From the NCBI GenBank assembly GCA_947568835.1, contig OX387606.1:14942001-15006000 (forward strand): a DNA stretch of 64,000 bases. Reading direction: 5' to 3'. Below, in pieces: positions 1-10,480 of this stretch; within the stretch, counting starts at the first letter, position 1, and each line of letters begins with the position of its first letter. Origin of the DNA: Protonemura montana. Taxonomy: Eukaryota; Arthropoda; Insecta; Plecoptera; Nemouridae. Below the pieces are notes generated by a model that saw only the letters and a program-made list of their open reading frames with translations, searched no databases and had not been told where the DNA came from. The position numbers were made by a program, and so were the translations under genes.

Positions 1-3000
1 GCTGCAAGATATTCTTTTTCTTTTTTTGTGTGTTCTTTGCATCAATTCCATACGTTCAAATCTTCAATAAACATATTTTTGTAGTGTATATCTATTAGGG
101 CGAGGCCATGACTACTTTATCATCTACTACCTTACGCCACTGCTTTTTATCGGATTTTATCTTAAAAAAGCATTATTTTTGCAAAAAAAATTAACGCTGG
201 CTACTTCTGCAGCTTAGACAAGAGGTAGAAAACGAAAACACTTTTACTTGTCCAGATGGGAATGTGCACTGACAAGAGAATACACACTATAGTTTCTGTA
301 AAACCCATGTCATAACGTGAAACCAAAACCACGAACACCGTAATTCTACGTTTGTGCTAATCATCAGATTCTTGCCACAGTGGTATCAAATCGAACCTGT
401 CAAGAAGACATCTAAAACGCGTCTCGTACATAATGTCCATGAATATTTTACTCAATTGTGCGGTCGACGGTCTCATTACTAAATGTTAGTTGTGACTTGT
501 TTACTTCGACTGTTAGTTATTCACCTAGAAATGTAAACGAACACCGCATTTCACGCTCGCATAAGTAGCATGTCAAATTTGCCAGGCGCATGCAATTCTG
601 TACCGTTTGTTTATTATTATTACAAGTTCCATACTAACATGGAAAACGACGAGTTTGTAGCTTGGAACTTTTCGATTTGAACACCCAGCCAGCATTTTGT
701 AAGCAAATTTATACCCCGCCCCTCGTGCAGATCTATATTACAGTGGTAGACAATGTAAATTTGGTTTGGTACTTCATTATGATATGTGTGTACAAATATA
801 TATATATATACATATTACTCGTTATGTTTTTGCGTGGGCAGTGCACGCAGACTATTTTATGTGTGTTCTCGTTGAATATGTCAAGCGTATAATTCACTCG
901 AAAATATATAATTGCATTGTTATCTTCAACATAGTTAATTAATTCATCGCATTTTTTGTTATCAGATTTGGTTTGCAAAAATGCCTTTTCCCTAAGCGAG
1001 AGATCCTGTTTATTTTTTATGAAAAACTTAATCTCTTTTTTATTTTCTGCAGGTTTTGAAAGCAGAATTGTTTTGTTTGTCGCATGGCATCGACCCTTTA
1101 ATTGTGAGTCGCTGGTGTAAATGCCATGGAAGCTAGACCCATTAGAAGATAATGCTACCGGTGGACAATGTGAAATAAAGCAGAAGACTGCTACAGCAGT
1201 AACCAATCAGTGAATCACCCCTCGTGGCGTAATTGGATTAGCGCCCACGCACGGGTATAGTTTACCCTTGTCTTGCTACTCACCACGCGCGTGGACGCTC
1301 AGGTACCGAAGGAAAATGACGCTCAATTTGATATTCGAAAATATTAAACATTTAGTCCGTCTAGTACACGAATAGTTTCTAATCAGAAGCTTCGCGAAAC
1401 AGAAATTACGAAGCTGTTGAATAAGGCTTGGTGCATTATTTGGGATTTCAGTAATTTTTCACATGTAACGACACTCGATATCTTTTTTTTGATAGGCCCA
1501 GTATTTACTGGAGCCGTAAATTGGTAAAATTGGAAGGAAGGTTCAATAGTCACTTACTTTCTTGGTTAGTCTCAACGACACATTGTTAGTCGATTAGTTG
1601 TTAGTGGGTATTGTTTCTTCCGAAGCGTAACCTACCAATTTCTAAGATATGTTTCATTACAAAGTCAGTCGTTACTTTTAATCACCTTTCAAATGTTTCT
1701 ACATTCTTTATACTTCCTTGGTCTCCCACTGTTTAACGTCTCCGGCCAGGGTCTATATTCCTGGGATACCGGAAATGGATCGTCCCGTCAGCTCGATGTC
1801 TACAAGACTTGGAGGAAGTACGTCCCTTGGACCGCATCAGCGCGGTAGAACTTCCACCCTTACTCGGCGATCGCAATCATTAACTTTCCTGTTCCATACC
1901 AGTTCATATCAAGACAGAGAGAGAGATTCGGTATTTACTTTTCCACAAGTCGCCTATATCCCGTGTATTGACCATGGGGCGAACCAGCCGCCTCCTGGTA
2001 CGAGTCCACGATCAAGGAATCACAAAACTTGGGAGAACCCCGTGGCGCGATCGTGACCGTACCCAAGTTGAGAATCTAGTTTTATTAAAATATTAATATG
2101 GGAGAAGTTGATATAAATGTAAGGGTGGATTAATGTGTAGAAATGGACATGTGTAGACGGGGGTAGGAACCGGGTATTTGTTTTTGTGATTGTACTAAAG
2201 CTCCAGAAACTAAATGGATTTCAGCGATTCATGATTGATTGTCTCGGCGTTATCATCCCCCAGAGGGTATGGACGGTTAACATCTGTTCTGTGTTATTTG
2301 CCCCGAGTAATGTTCCAATGTCCTACGAAATCTGTACAGTTTTGCGTTTAATAATCGGATGCATTATTACTTGTATAAAAAACTTTCAATGTGACATCTG
2401 GTACGATAACTTAATTGAGGGGAGAAAGGAAAAATAAAACAACGTGCAGTCGAGAAGCTAGGGATAAGACGGCGGAACTAAAAAATAAAAACGAGAAGTA
2501 TTATTCTGCATTTGTCAACTAATTGGCAATTATTTAAGAAAACCGCATCTCAATGTAGAAGCAGTCTTTCTGCTAACAGTCTTGTGAATTTTCGTATAAT
2601 ACTCTACAATTTAATTGCGGTAAGTAAGAAGCACTGAATGCTCTTCTTGGAGCTTTTTCTTTTGTTGCTTCGTATATGGTACGAAGAAAATCAAATAAAA
2701 CAACTTCTATGTTTCTTTCTTTGGTGGTTTATCGAATCCTTTCCCACGTTACGCATGTCAACACTCAGAACACATTCAAGAGCTATCAAATGGCTCCAAA
2801 ATATTTCGCAAATAACGCAAAGATATGTAGGTATATATATATGTTCATGTTCATCGCGGCTGAAGGAACTCGTATATCAAATAATTTGTTGTGTATAAGC
2901 CATGCTCCCATCCGCATCGCTGGATATGTTTAGCATGTCTTAGAAATATCACTCTAGAAAAAAAATGTAATATCGCCTGCCTTTGGAACGTTTGTAGAAA

Positions 3001-5064
3001 AGTGAATTCGTTAAATAAAATAGTACGGTTAGTATAAGCGTTGAAATTCTTTCAGCCCTTGTATATTTCTTTCCCCATGGAGAGTCGAGGGAATCTACGA
3101 TAGAGTATTGACTTCCGTAACATACCACCTCGCTTTTTCCTTGTCATGCTCGTTTGAAATTCTAGCCTGGTTTTCCTTCTTGTCTGGCGACTACCGGCCA
3201 CGCGCTCGGGGACATGCTGGAATTTGGTTTGGTCAAGAATTCGATCTCTAACCCGAAAGGCCTTGCAGCCATGCGAGGAATAATCGTGTGAACGGTGACT
3301 CGCTGGGGCAAAAAATAAACAAGAAATTCGGAAAATTGGCTTGAATTGAATTTAGTTTATATAGTAGAAGCGGGTGACATAATTTCTTCGGCGATAATAT
3401 TCGAAGCGCACTGTGCAAGGGTGGACAAGTACAAAGTCCCTGGAGTCTTCACTGGCGGCCACGGAGGCAGCACGACCCTGTCCATCGCCCATTTCGCCCA
3501 GATGGCCGCGTGCATGGCCCACCGCCGCGACATTCTCCCTCGGGATGCACGCCTCAAAGAATATGTCTTACAAATTTCCTAAACCTTTCTCAATTCATTT
3601 CATATAGTTATCCTAGAGTCTGCCATATCCACTGGACGACTTCAAAGAAGTCAGCAATTCTCTTCTGTTTCACTTCACATTGTCTCTCGACTGCATATTT
3701 GCATAAAACTAAAGCAACTAAAGCTGAAACTGAATGCTGATACTGAATGCTGATAGAACGTCTTCTCCCGCGGGGCTGAACCAAATCAATGCTAACTTGA
3801 AGACGATATAAGCCTTGACATGGACTGTTTCATTGTGAACGAAACGATTTGGTTACAGATTGCGCATTAAATTTGTTGGATTTGCGAATTCGCCCAGCGG
3901 TCGTATTGCGTCACTTCGGCGTACAAAACGACCCGGCTGAATTTTGTCGGTTGTGCGGGAAATTTGTAGCATGTGTTTTTCACGAACGGGTCCAATTCAC
4001 AGGACTATATCGTGGCCTGGACCAGGTCGACCAATCGAGTTCGACGTCTGTCGACGGTTGTTCTGATAAAAATGCAATATTCAAATCGCTTTGCAAACAT
4101 CAATGATTCAATAAGTGCGGTAATGGAACTTGGCATTGGACTGCTTCATGGGGCAATCGGGAATGTAAAACGTGCACAAAATAGACAATAAACTTTTGTT
4201 CGAAGCAAATAAAAAAGGGGGTTGACTTCACAGTTTCGAGGGAACAAATTGAGCCACACTAAGCATTACTGTCGGAAATCGCGAAACTGTAACGTTTATT
4301 CCGTAATCAAAAGAAATTTATACAGCCATTACACCCTTTTTTCCGTTTCCAGTCTATACGAAATATAAAACAGGTCGTCAATGTCCTACAAGGAAATTAC
4401 GTACTTTGCCAAATTGGTCACAGAATGTGCTTTTTTCTCGCAATTTTATGTTAGTGGAACATTGGTCTCAAGAAAGCCAACATGTATGTCAATATGAAAT
4501 GTAACTCATATTGCCTTACCCCAGCTTTAAACCCGGCACTTAACCCCAAATCAACTAGAACATGTACAAACAGTATTCTCATATGTGCTCCATGAAGCGC
4601 TATGCTATTGGTCCTCTTACTCTTGGGCCAAGTCGCTCAGCTATGCTAGCTATACCCGACTGAGGCAGACCCATGTCACGTGGTAACGGGCGTCGCGACG
4701 TTGACTGACGTAATAAGCTAACAATCAAGCATGTTTGGCGGCGCCGCCGTCGCGGCGACCTATTAGCGTATTTACGCCTCCACCTTGTTGCGAATTGCCC
4801 GCATGCAGATAGTAATTGGACCCCTGTGATTTAGGAAATGGCTTGTGGTTACGTCGGTACCGTTTCGTAGAATTAAGCAGTGGAGGCGCCAGGTGTGATG
4901 TGAAGCTTAATTTTCGTGTAAGTTGCGTGGCATGTCTAGAGGTAGGCTTGTATTTGTAGTGCTCTGGGATACTTTTCCTAGAGCCTTGTCTTCTTCTTCT
5001 TATGAACGCTCATCTTGAATCAATTTGTGGGTATTTAGACCTCTTGAGTATAGACATGGTCAAC
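1..5064. other. Gene-free stretch with a few odd blocks
   Basis: No gene is supported. An AT dinucleotide run lies near 796-812. The block 1720-2056 is richer in GC than its flanks and open for 112 codons on the plus strand, but it starts with TTG and has no recognisable domain. The block 3408-3556 has codon-like composition and is listed separately. A CpG-rich patch with GGCGGCGCCGCCGTCGCGG lies near 4738-4760. The remainder is AT-rich sequence in which I see nothing. Confidence 0.6.
3408..3556 (+). other. Codon-like GC-rich block, possible exon or relic
   Basis: This block of about 150 bases is clearly richer in GC than its flanks. In one plus-strand frame nearly every third codon position is G or C, which is typical of real coding sequence. 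The frame reads through VDKYKVPGVFTGGHGG and on to HFAQMAACMAHRRDIL, and stays open to the stop near 3580. The frame begins with TTG, not ATG, so an internal exon or a pseudogene fragment is more likely than a complete gene. No convincing acceptor or GT donor flanks it, and the minus strand is also open across much of it. I do not recognise the protein. A chance open frame in a GC-rich patch is a real alternative. Confidence 0.22.
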
Positions 5065-5067
5065 TAA
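5065..5067. repeat. TAA target-site duplication, left copy
   Basis: TAA directly precedes the left terminal repeat and is matched by TAA at 5707-5709 after the right one. A 3-base TWA duplication is characteristic of PIF/Harbinger transposons. Confidence 0.6.
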
Positions 5068-5110
5068 AGCCTGAATTACACGGACACATTTTTCTAAAAA
5101 CCTTTTTCAA
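5068..5110 (+). repeat. Left terminal inverted repeat of the Harbinger-like element
   Basis: It pairs with the right terminal repeat ending at 5706. The outer 40 or so bases match exactly, including CACGGACACATTTTTC, and the match becomes imperfect further in. Confidence 0.8.
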
Positions 5111-5338
5111 CATCTTTTCCAACATAAATGTGCGCAAGGTATTTACCGTGTAAATCAGAAAAATGTGCAAAAACCATGTGCGCAACGTATGTGTCAAAAG
5201 ATTGTGCGCAAGGTTTTTCAATTAGGAATTGTCCCAAATCTCAACATCTTTTCGACAACCTTTTTGTGAACCACCTCAGTATCTCCGTGACGTAGCTGGC
5301 TCTATTGACCAGAACGACACAGGTCTGTCTGCTAGAAA

Positions 5339-5599
5339 ATGGCGACACCAAGCGTAGTCGAAGGTAAATTCCCGTGCACGAGAGAATCTTCGAAATTAAT
5401 TACGCTGTTTGAAAATCGTGATAATGTTCTCCAAATCGCGTTGAATATTCATTTTAACCCTTTCGTTGCTACAAGGCATACGTCGATAGCGATGTCGGCA
5501 CAGCAACCTAACCACACTTGTATGAAGCAGCCTGTACCAACTGATCGACTACAGTCAGCTGTTGGACCCATGTTCAAACAATTCATTTTTGCCGTGTAA
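5339..5599 (+). pseudogene. Short ORF inside the Harbinger-like element, possible Myb/SANT remnant
   Basis: An 86-codon frame starts at an ATG in the context GAAAATGG and ends with TAA inside the element. Residues 10-32 (starting KFPCTRESSKLITLF) resemble the first helix of Myb/SANT- or MADF-type domains, in which a Thr-Arg-Glu segment precedes a Leu-Ile hydrophobic helix. PIF/Harbinger elements normally carry a Myb/SANT-like protein next to the DDE transposase, so a leftover first exon of that gene would fit. The rest of the reading frame has no visible second or third helix with the expected aromatic residues. The resemblance is by eye and weak. The alternative is a chance open frame. Confidence 0.3.
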
Positions 5600-5663
5600 A
5601 TTGTCGCCACATTTCTGACAAAATATGTGGCAAAATATGTGGGAAAAGATGTTGGAAAAGATG

Positions 5664-5706
5664 TGAGAAAAGGTTTTTAGAAAAATGTGTCCGTGTAATT
5701 CAGGCT
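5664..5706 (-). repeat. Right terminal inverted repeat of the Harbinger-like element
   Basis: It is the reverse complement of the left repeat from 5068 and ends at GTGTAATTCAGGCT. The TAA duplication follows at 5707-5709. Confidence 0.8.
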
Positions 5707-5709
5707 TAA

Positions 5710-7267
5710 GTTATAAGCTTTAAAAGTCTGTTCGTTTAATTTTTTTTTACTCATTGGAGGTAGATTTTAAGCTATTTTTTAGCATGGCAGCACCAAGTCG
5801 AGGCCGTTTTTTCAAAATCATTTTAAATCGACTTCTATCCGCTCTCTACGTGGAGGTGCCAAGTTTGAAACTTATTGTGTAGAATTGGAGGTGCCAAGTC
5901 AAGGGCGTTAATCAACATCATGTCACTTTAATTTTACCCAGCGTACTTTATTCTTTGCCCCTAGAAATTCAATCATTTAAAACAACCCAACGACTTTGTG
6001 CTTATTTCGCAAGTACCTAGCGATAGTCAGTGGAGGTGCCAGTTTTTCTCATTCCAAGGAAGTGCCAAGTCGACAAAATTCTCCGAGTCACATCGACCAT
6101 TTCCCGTCCCCTTCGGGTTGTTATGTTCTATAAATTCGGTCACCAACGCGCAGCGACCCAAGCAATGAAATAAAATCTCATCCTCTACTTCTCCACTCAA
6201 CCACCACCACCACCCACGCTATACTGCCGCTGATATTTTATCTGTCGTTGTCAACGATATACTTCCCAACTATCTGATCTTCATTTAGTTTCTCAGCAGC
6301 CAGATCGAAAGCGAATGAAAGTTCAGGTCAGCGTGAAGGGATTTCGCTGGCTCGCCAAACCAGCGGCGTCGGCGCCGTCCAACAAAACCACTAAAGTACT
6401 AAACCGTATTGGGTGGAGTCAACAATAAATTGTCAGTCTGGTGTTTACAGCAAGGCCATTCTTCCTCATAACGTAAGCGTACGGCCACACAGCATATAGA
6501 GCACCACACTAGTAGGGCCACACTTTAACTTTCATAAATACGCACGCGAAAACACTCGTCTCTCGCCCCTCTAGTCTTGTCTCTGAACGGCTACCCCTTT
6601 AACTCTACGCAGATGGAGTCGGGTTAGGTTTGGGACAAGAGCCTTAAAACTAGTGGTGCATTCACGCCCTCTTAACATTGGCTAACATGCGATAAATCGC
6701 GTTGGTTTACATTTGCTCGATTCTCTAGGGAAAGGAGGACCGTGATCTTTCTCTCCTCAACCTCACTGCTTCAAGAACATGTACGATTAAGCCTCGGATA
6801 TTCTGCTAACGAGATTCTGGGATCTACTTCACGATTGCTGTGGTTTTACGTCTAAATCGACCTTATTGTTTTTGGCTTGACGACAATTTCATTTGCCTAA
6901 TATTTTATTTATGGAACGAATGGAATAATGGCAGTTACCAAATCGTCACCAAATCTGCATAGTTTACGAGTGTATATGTATTTTGATTGAGAACAAATTC
7001 GCTATGATAATGATAATAAATTGATTTTGCAAGCAATATTTTCTTTGTTGAGGCTTTCAGTTAAAGATTTTCTTCTGGAAGATTTCGTCTCTGCTGAATG
7101 ATTGTCGATGCGAGCGGCAAAGGGCTCTTCTTTCCACCCATGCCATGGTAATGCGTTTCGCGTGACCAAACTATTTAGTGCGAACTTTTATATACGGCCA
7201 AAACGTTTATCGATAGCTTTAGAAAATACTCGACGAGGAGGGTCTACTTTCCATCGCAGAGGTTGCC
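5710..7267. other. Gene-free stretch with degenerate GGTGCCAAGTC units
   Basis: No gene is supported. Between 5780 and 6075 a short motif recurs five times in degenerate form, centred on GGTGCCAAGTC: near 5785, 5851, 5886, 6031 and 6052. Three of these carry the longer TGGAGGTGCC. A CCACCACCACCACCC run lies near 6199. The remainder to 7267 shows nothing I can name. Confidence 0.55.
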
Positions 7268-7271
7268 TATT
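7268..7271. repeat. TATT target-site duplication, left copy
   Basis: TATT lies immediately before the GGGTCATTCC terminus. The same four bases follow the right terminus at 10477-10480. Confidence 0.7.
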
Positions 7272-7736
7272 GGGTCATTCCATGTCAAGTGCCCACACTC
7301 AAAACCTTCACTATCTCAGAACTTGACGAAATTTTCAGGAGGGTTAGAACACCGGAAATAAAAAATCTCTTTTAAAGTTTTTTTCCATATGTCTAGCGGT
7401 TTGCCCGTGGCAGGGGATGGAAAAATAAAATATTTTACTTTTTGCCCCGCACGGCCATTCACTATATTCACTCTAGCGTTTGAACAAATAAACTTAAAAC
7501 AATGGGATTAGTTCTAAAATGATAATCGTGCTTTCATTAACAAGAAAAAATGCATAAATTGCTTACTTATCAAGTTTAGGGGTAGAAAAAATCCACCCTT
7601 AAATTTCAACCCTTAATAACTCGAGAAGTAATATTTTTTTTTTTTTTTGTTTTGTTGTGAAGCATCTCCTGTCTATTATCTTTCCATGAAAAAAAAATTA
7701 ATCATTAACAGCCGTATGATCAGAAGTTATGAGATT

Positions 7737-7742
7737 TTTATT
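7737..7742 (-). promoter_or_regulatory. Poly-A signal in the left arm
   Basis: AATAAA on the minus strand lies about 140 bases past the TGA of the left copy. It is the mirror image of 10006-10011. Confidence 0.4.
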
Positions 7743-7881
7743 GTATAAATGTGTGTGCATTTAGTTGTGTTTCTGCAAGTCTGTTAGCATGGTCCATGCA
7801 AATCACCCGTAAATTGATAGATTATATAATTTTTCAGTTTAAAAATTGTGTGTAAGTACTACAAAGATTCTTTTTACTCAC

Positions 7882-8668
7882 TCATTTCTTCGTTTCACTC
7901 TGACCTATCACTCTGGCTTCTTCGAACAACGGCGAGGAGGAGAACACCCGCGTGGCTACTGAGTGCTCAGACACGGGTACGAAGCAATGCAGTTTTTGCG
8001 TGCCGGGAATTGGCCGGGATGACGCAAATCGTGTGGCTAGCACCTGTTCTGTGTCTTGGTGCTCCTCAATAGTTCCGAATGTGAAGTTGATGGTCGGGAT
8101 GGCTTCGACCGCCCAATCGAAGAGTTGCCGGGGTGTTATTATTTGCGACTCGTAGGGGCGCTGAAGACTCGCCCGCGCTGCCAGCCGCTTGACCGTCCCT
8201 CCGACGCCGTCGCAGGCGCTCTTCCCATGTGACGTCGCCGTGAAATGCCACTCCACGTCGGCCCCAAAGTCTCTTTGATAGTGGCACAAGTTGGCAAAAT
8301 TTTTCCTATTTTTATATTGCGAGGCTGCCCCATCAGAAAAATAGAACATCTTCTTTATGGTCTGAAATTTATTGTGCAAAAAGCTCACGAGTTTTTTTAT
8401 GAATAGATGCACTGCGACAGTGTTGTGGATCAAACTCTCGGAAATTACAACAAAGCTGATGTGGCGCTCTTCCCCGCCCTCTTTGTAATATGCCACGAAG
8501 GGGTGGATGGTGGCGGACGCATTGTTCCAGTGGAACCCCTGGGCCTCGTCTTGTAGCACGAACGCATAGTTTTCGGCAAAATCACAGATCACCAAAAACT
8601 CGCCGGGCAGGAGACCGCACTTGATGTCCGATTGGTGCGAAGATTGTTTTTTAGCAATAAAAGAGTGG
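7882..8668 (-). pseudogene. Truncated inverted copy of the transposase-like C terminus
   Basis: The minus strand encodes the same 262 C-terminal residues as the right-arm gene, including DFAENY, SDGAASQYKN and HGKSACDG, and ends at the equivalent TGA (7882-7884). Homology stops exactly at the arm boundary at 8668. Everything upstream in the family (Cys/His cluster and N terminus) is missing. The open frame runs a few codons into the centre and could start only at a TTG near 8676. It therefore cannot make the full protein, although the RNase H-like core is intact. Its identity to the right copy argues for a recent inverted duplication rather than an old independent insertion. Confidence 0.85.
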
Positions 8669-9079
8669 ATTTTCAAAATTTGCAGAGCTGCGGCCGAAGA
8701 ACTGTGTGTTGCCTGGTGCCAGTGGGACTCATTCGGTGTGCGTGTGCACTATCCACCAAAACGTCAAGCTAATGATCATCGGTGCCGACTTGACGAAGTT
8801 GACAGTGGACCAATCTTATCCGATAACATCTTACCACGACTGCCTTGAGCAGTTGGTCTGCGACAGTCCCCTCCCCGAATGCCATCTAGGCGAGTGTGAG
8901 GAGTGCCCGGGCATCGAGCCGTTAAAGGAGCGCCTCACGCAACTGCTGGACGACGAAATGGTGGACAATGTTATCTACAAGCAGTGGGAGAGCACCGACC
9001 GATGCACCCTGCAAACGCACATCGATTCATCCGAGGAATTCGTGGACAGTTGTTGTGCAAAATTAGTTGCTCTGTGCCG
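8669..9079 (+). other. Unique 411-base centre between the arms
   Basis: This is the only part of the element present once. It is coding in the plus direction: it carries the segment FSKFAELRPKNCVLPGASG and the Cys/His-rich part of the transposase-like protein, joined in frame to the right arm at 9080. Family homology begins almost at the first base of the centre. This shows that the break that created the fold-back fell inside the coding region. Confidence 0.85.
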
Positions 9080-9866
9080 CCACTCTTTTATTGCTAAAAA
9101 ACAATCTTCGCACCAATCGGACATCAAGTGCGGTCTCCTGCCCGGCGAGTTTTTGGTGATCTGTGATTTTGCCGAAAACTATGCGTTCGTGCTACAAGAC
9201 GAGGCCCAGGGGTTCCACTGGAACAATGCGTCCGCCACCATCCACCCCTTCGTGGCATATTACAAAGAGGGCGGGGAAGAGCGCCACATCAGCTTTGTTG
9301 TAATTTCCGAGAGTTTGATCCACAACACTGTCGCAGTGCATCTATTCATAAAAAAACTCGTGAGCTTTTTGCACAATAAATTTCAGACCATAAAGAAGAT
9401 GTTCTATTTTTCTGATGGGGCAGCCTCGCAATATAAAAATAGGAAAAATTTTGCCAACTTGTGCCACTATCAAAGAGACTTTGGGGCCGACGTGGAGTGG
9501 CATTTCACGGCGACGTCACATGGGAAGAGCGCCTGCGACGGCGTCGGAGGGACGGTCAAGCGGCTGGCAGCGCGGGCGAGTCTTCAGCGCCCCTACGAGT
9601 CGCAAATAATAACACCCCGGCAACTCTTCGATTGGGCGGTCGAAGCCATCCCGACCATCAACTTCACATTCGGAACTATTGAGGAGCACCAAGACACAGA
9701 ACAGGTGCTAGCCACACGATTTGCGTCATCCCGGCCAATTCCCGGCACGCAAAAACTGCATTGCTTCGTACCCGTGTCTGAGCACTCAGTAGCCACGCGG
9801 GTGTTCTCCTCCTCGCCGTTGTTCGAAGAAGCCAGAGTGATAGGTCAGAGTGAAACGAAGAAATGA
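8670..9866 (+). pseudogene. 5'-truncated transposase-like gene
   Basis: The frame is open from 8661 (after TAA at 8658-8660) to TGA at 9864-9866. Family-like sequence starts at 8670. It has no ATG at its start: GTG is at 8706 and the first in-frame ATG is 23 codons later. Numbering from 8706, a Cys/His-rich segment lies at about residues 12-67 (VCVCTIHQN, then CHLGECEECPG) and may bind zinc. It is followed by DFAENY (D154), FSDGAASQYKN (D237) and HGKSACDGVGGTVKR (D278). D154, D237 and either E264 or D278 could form an RNase H-like DDE/D catalytic set; this is inference. I recognise the whole as a family of uncharacterised transposon-type proteins seen in arthropods and cnidarians. The N terminus was lost when the element became a palindrome. 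No stop or frameshift interrupts the rest. Confidence 0.82.
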
Positions 9867-10476
9867 GTGAGTAAAAAGAATCTTTGTAGTACTTACACAC
9901 AATTTTTAAACTGAAAAATTATATAATCTATCAATTTACGGGTGATTTGCATGGACCATGCTAACAGACTTGCAGAAACACAACTAAATGCACACACATT
10001 TATACAATAAAAATCTCATAACTTCTGATCATACGGCTGTTAATGATTAATTTTTTTTTCATGGAAAGATAATAGACAGGAGATGCTTCACAACAAAACA
10101 AAAAAAAAAAAAAATATTACTTCTCGAGTTATTAAGGGTTGAAATTTAAGGGTGGATTTTTTCTACCCCTAAACTTGATAAGTAAGCAATTTATGCATTT
10201 TTTCTTGTTAATGAAAGCACGATTATCATTTTAGAACTAATCCCATTGTTTTAAGTTTATTTGTTCAAACGCTAGAGTGAATATAGTGAATGGCCGTGCG
10301 GGGCAAAAAGTAAAATATTTTATTTTTCCATCCCCTGCCACGGGCAAACCGCTAGACATATGGAAAAAAACTTTAAAAGAGATTTTTTATTTCCGGTGTT
10401 CTAACCCTCCTGAAAATTTCGTCAAGTTCTGAGATAGTGAAGGTTTTGAGTGTGGGCACTTGATATGGAATGACCC
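9080..10476 (+). repeat. Right inverted arm, 1397 bases
   Basis: It contains the transposase-like C terminus up to 9866, then an AT-rich 3' flank, a 15-base poly-A run near 10100, and the terminus GGAATGACCC. It pairs base for base with 7272-8668. Confidence 0.92.
10006..10011 (+). promoter_or_regulatory. Poly-A signal of the transposase-like gene
   Basis: AATAAA lies about 140 bases after the TGA at 9864-9866, a plausible 3'-end signal for the right-arm transcript. Confidence 0.45.
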
Positions 10477-10480
10477 TATT
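10477..10480. repeat. TATT target-site duplication, right copy
   Basis: TATT directly follows GGAATGACCC and matches 7268-7271. Confidence 0.7.

Larger units (their letters stand above)
5068..5706. mobile_element. PIF/Harbinger-like non-autonomous element, 639 bases
   Basis: The left end begins AGCCTGAATTACACGGAC and the right end is its reverse complement. The inverted match runs for about 40 bases without a break, then continues as similar TCTTTTCCAACAT sequence. TAA flanks both ends. Inside the left end TGTGCGCAA occurs at 5129, 5177 and 5203. Inside the right end GGAAAAGATGT-type units repeat. Such subterminal repeats are typical transposase-binding arrays. No catalytic transposase is present, so it would depend on a helper. 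The assignment rests on the TSD and the overall layout and is an inference. Zator elements also make 3-base duplications. Confidence 0.75.
7272..8668 (-). repeat. Left inverted arm, 1397 bases
   Basis: This is the reverse complement of 9080-10476 along its whole length, with no indel detected. From the outside in it holds the terminus, about 600 bases of AT-rich 3' flank with a poly-A signal on the minus strand (7737-7742), and 262 codons of the transposase-like C terminus. Confidence 0.92.
7272..10476. mobile_element. 3.2 kb fold-back DNA transposon with 1.4 kb inverted arms
   Basis: The element is a near-perfect palindrome: arm 7272-8668, unique centre 8669-9079, arm 9080-10476. Both arms are 1397 bases. 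The only mismatch I noted is near the outer tip (CATGTCAAG against CATATCAAG). Even the 15-base poly-T/poly-A run has the same length in both. Both termini read GGGTCATTCC inward and TATT flanks both sides. The encoded protein is transposase-like. A 4-base duplication and a GRG start are, from memory, features of Sola-type elements, so Sola (perhaps Sola2) is my best guess but is not shown here. The arms contain no visible disabling changes, so formation or last homogenisation was recent. Confidence 0.9.

Noticed and set aside
1225-1243. tRNA A-box-like sequence TGGCGTAATTGGATTAGCGC
   Set aside because: No B box, acceptor stem or T arm follows, so neither a tRNA nor a clear tRNA-derived SINE head can be supported.
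2580-2619. Micro-exon between TAACAG and GTAAGT
   Set aside because: The acceptor is only moderate, two frames are open over just 40 bases, and chance acceptor-donor pairs are expected at this density.
7882-9900. Shorter open frames in other phases of the fold-back arms
   Set aside because: They are shadows of the transposase-like frame and are mirrored in both arms.
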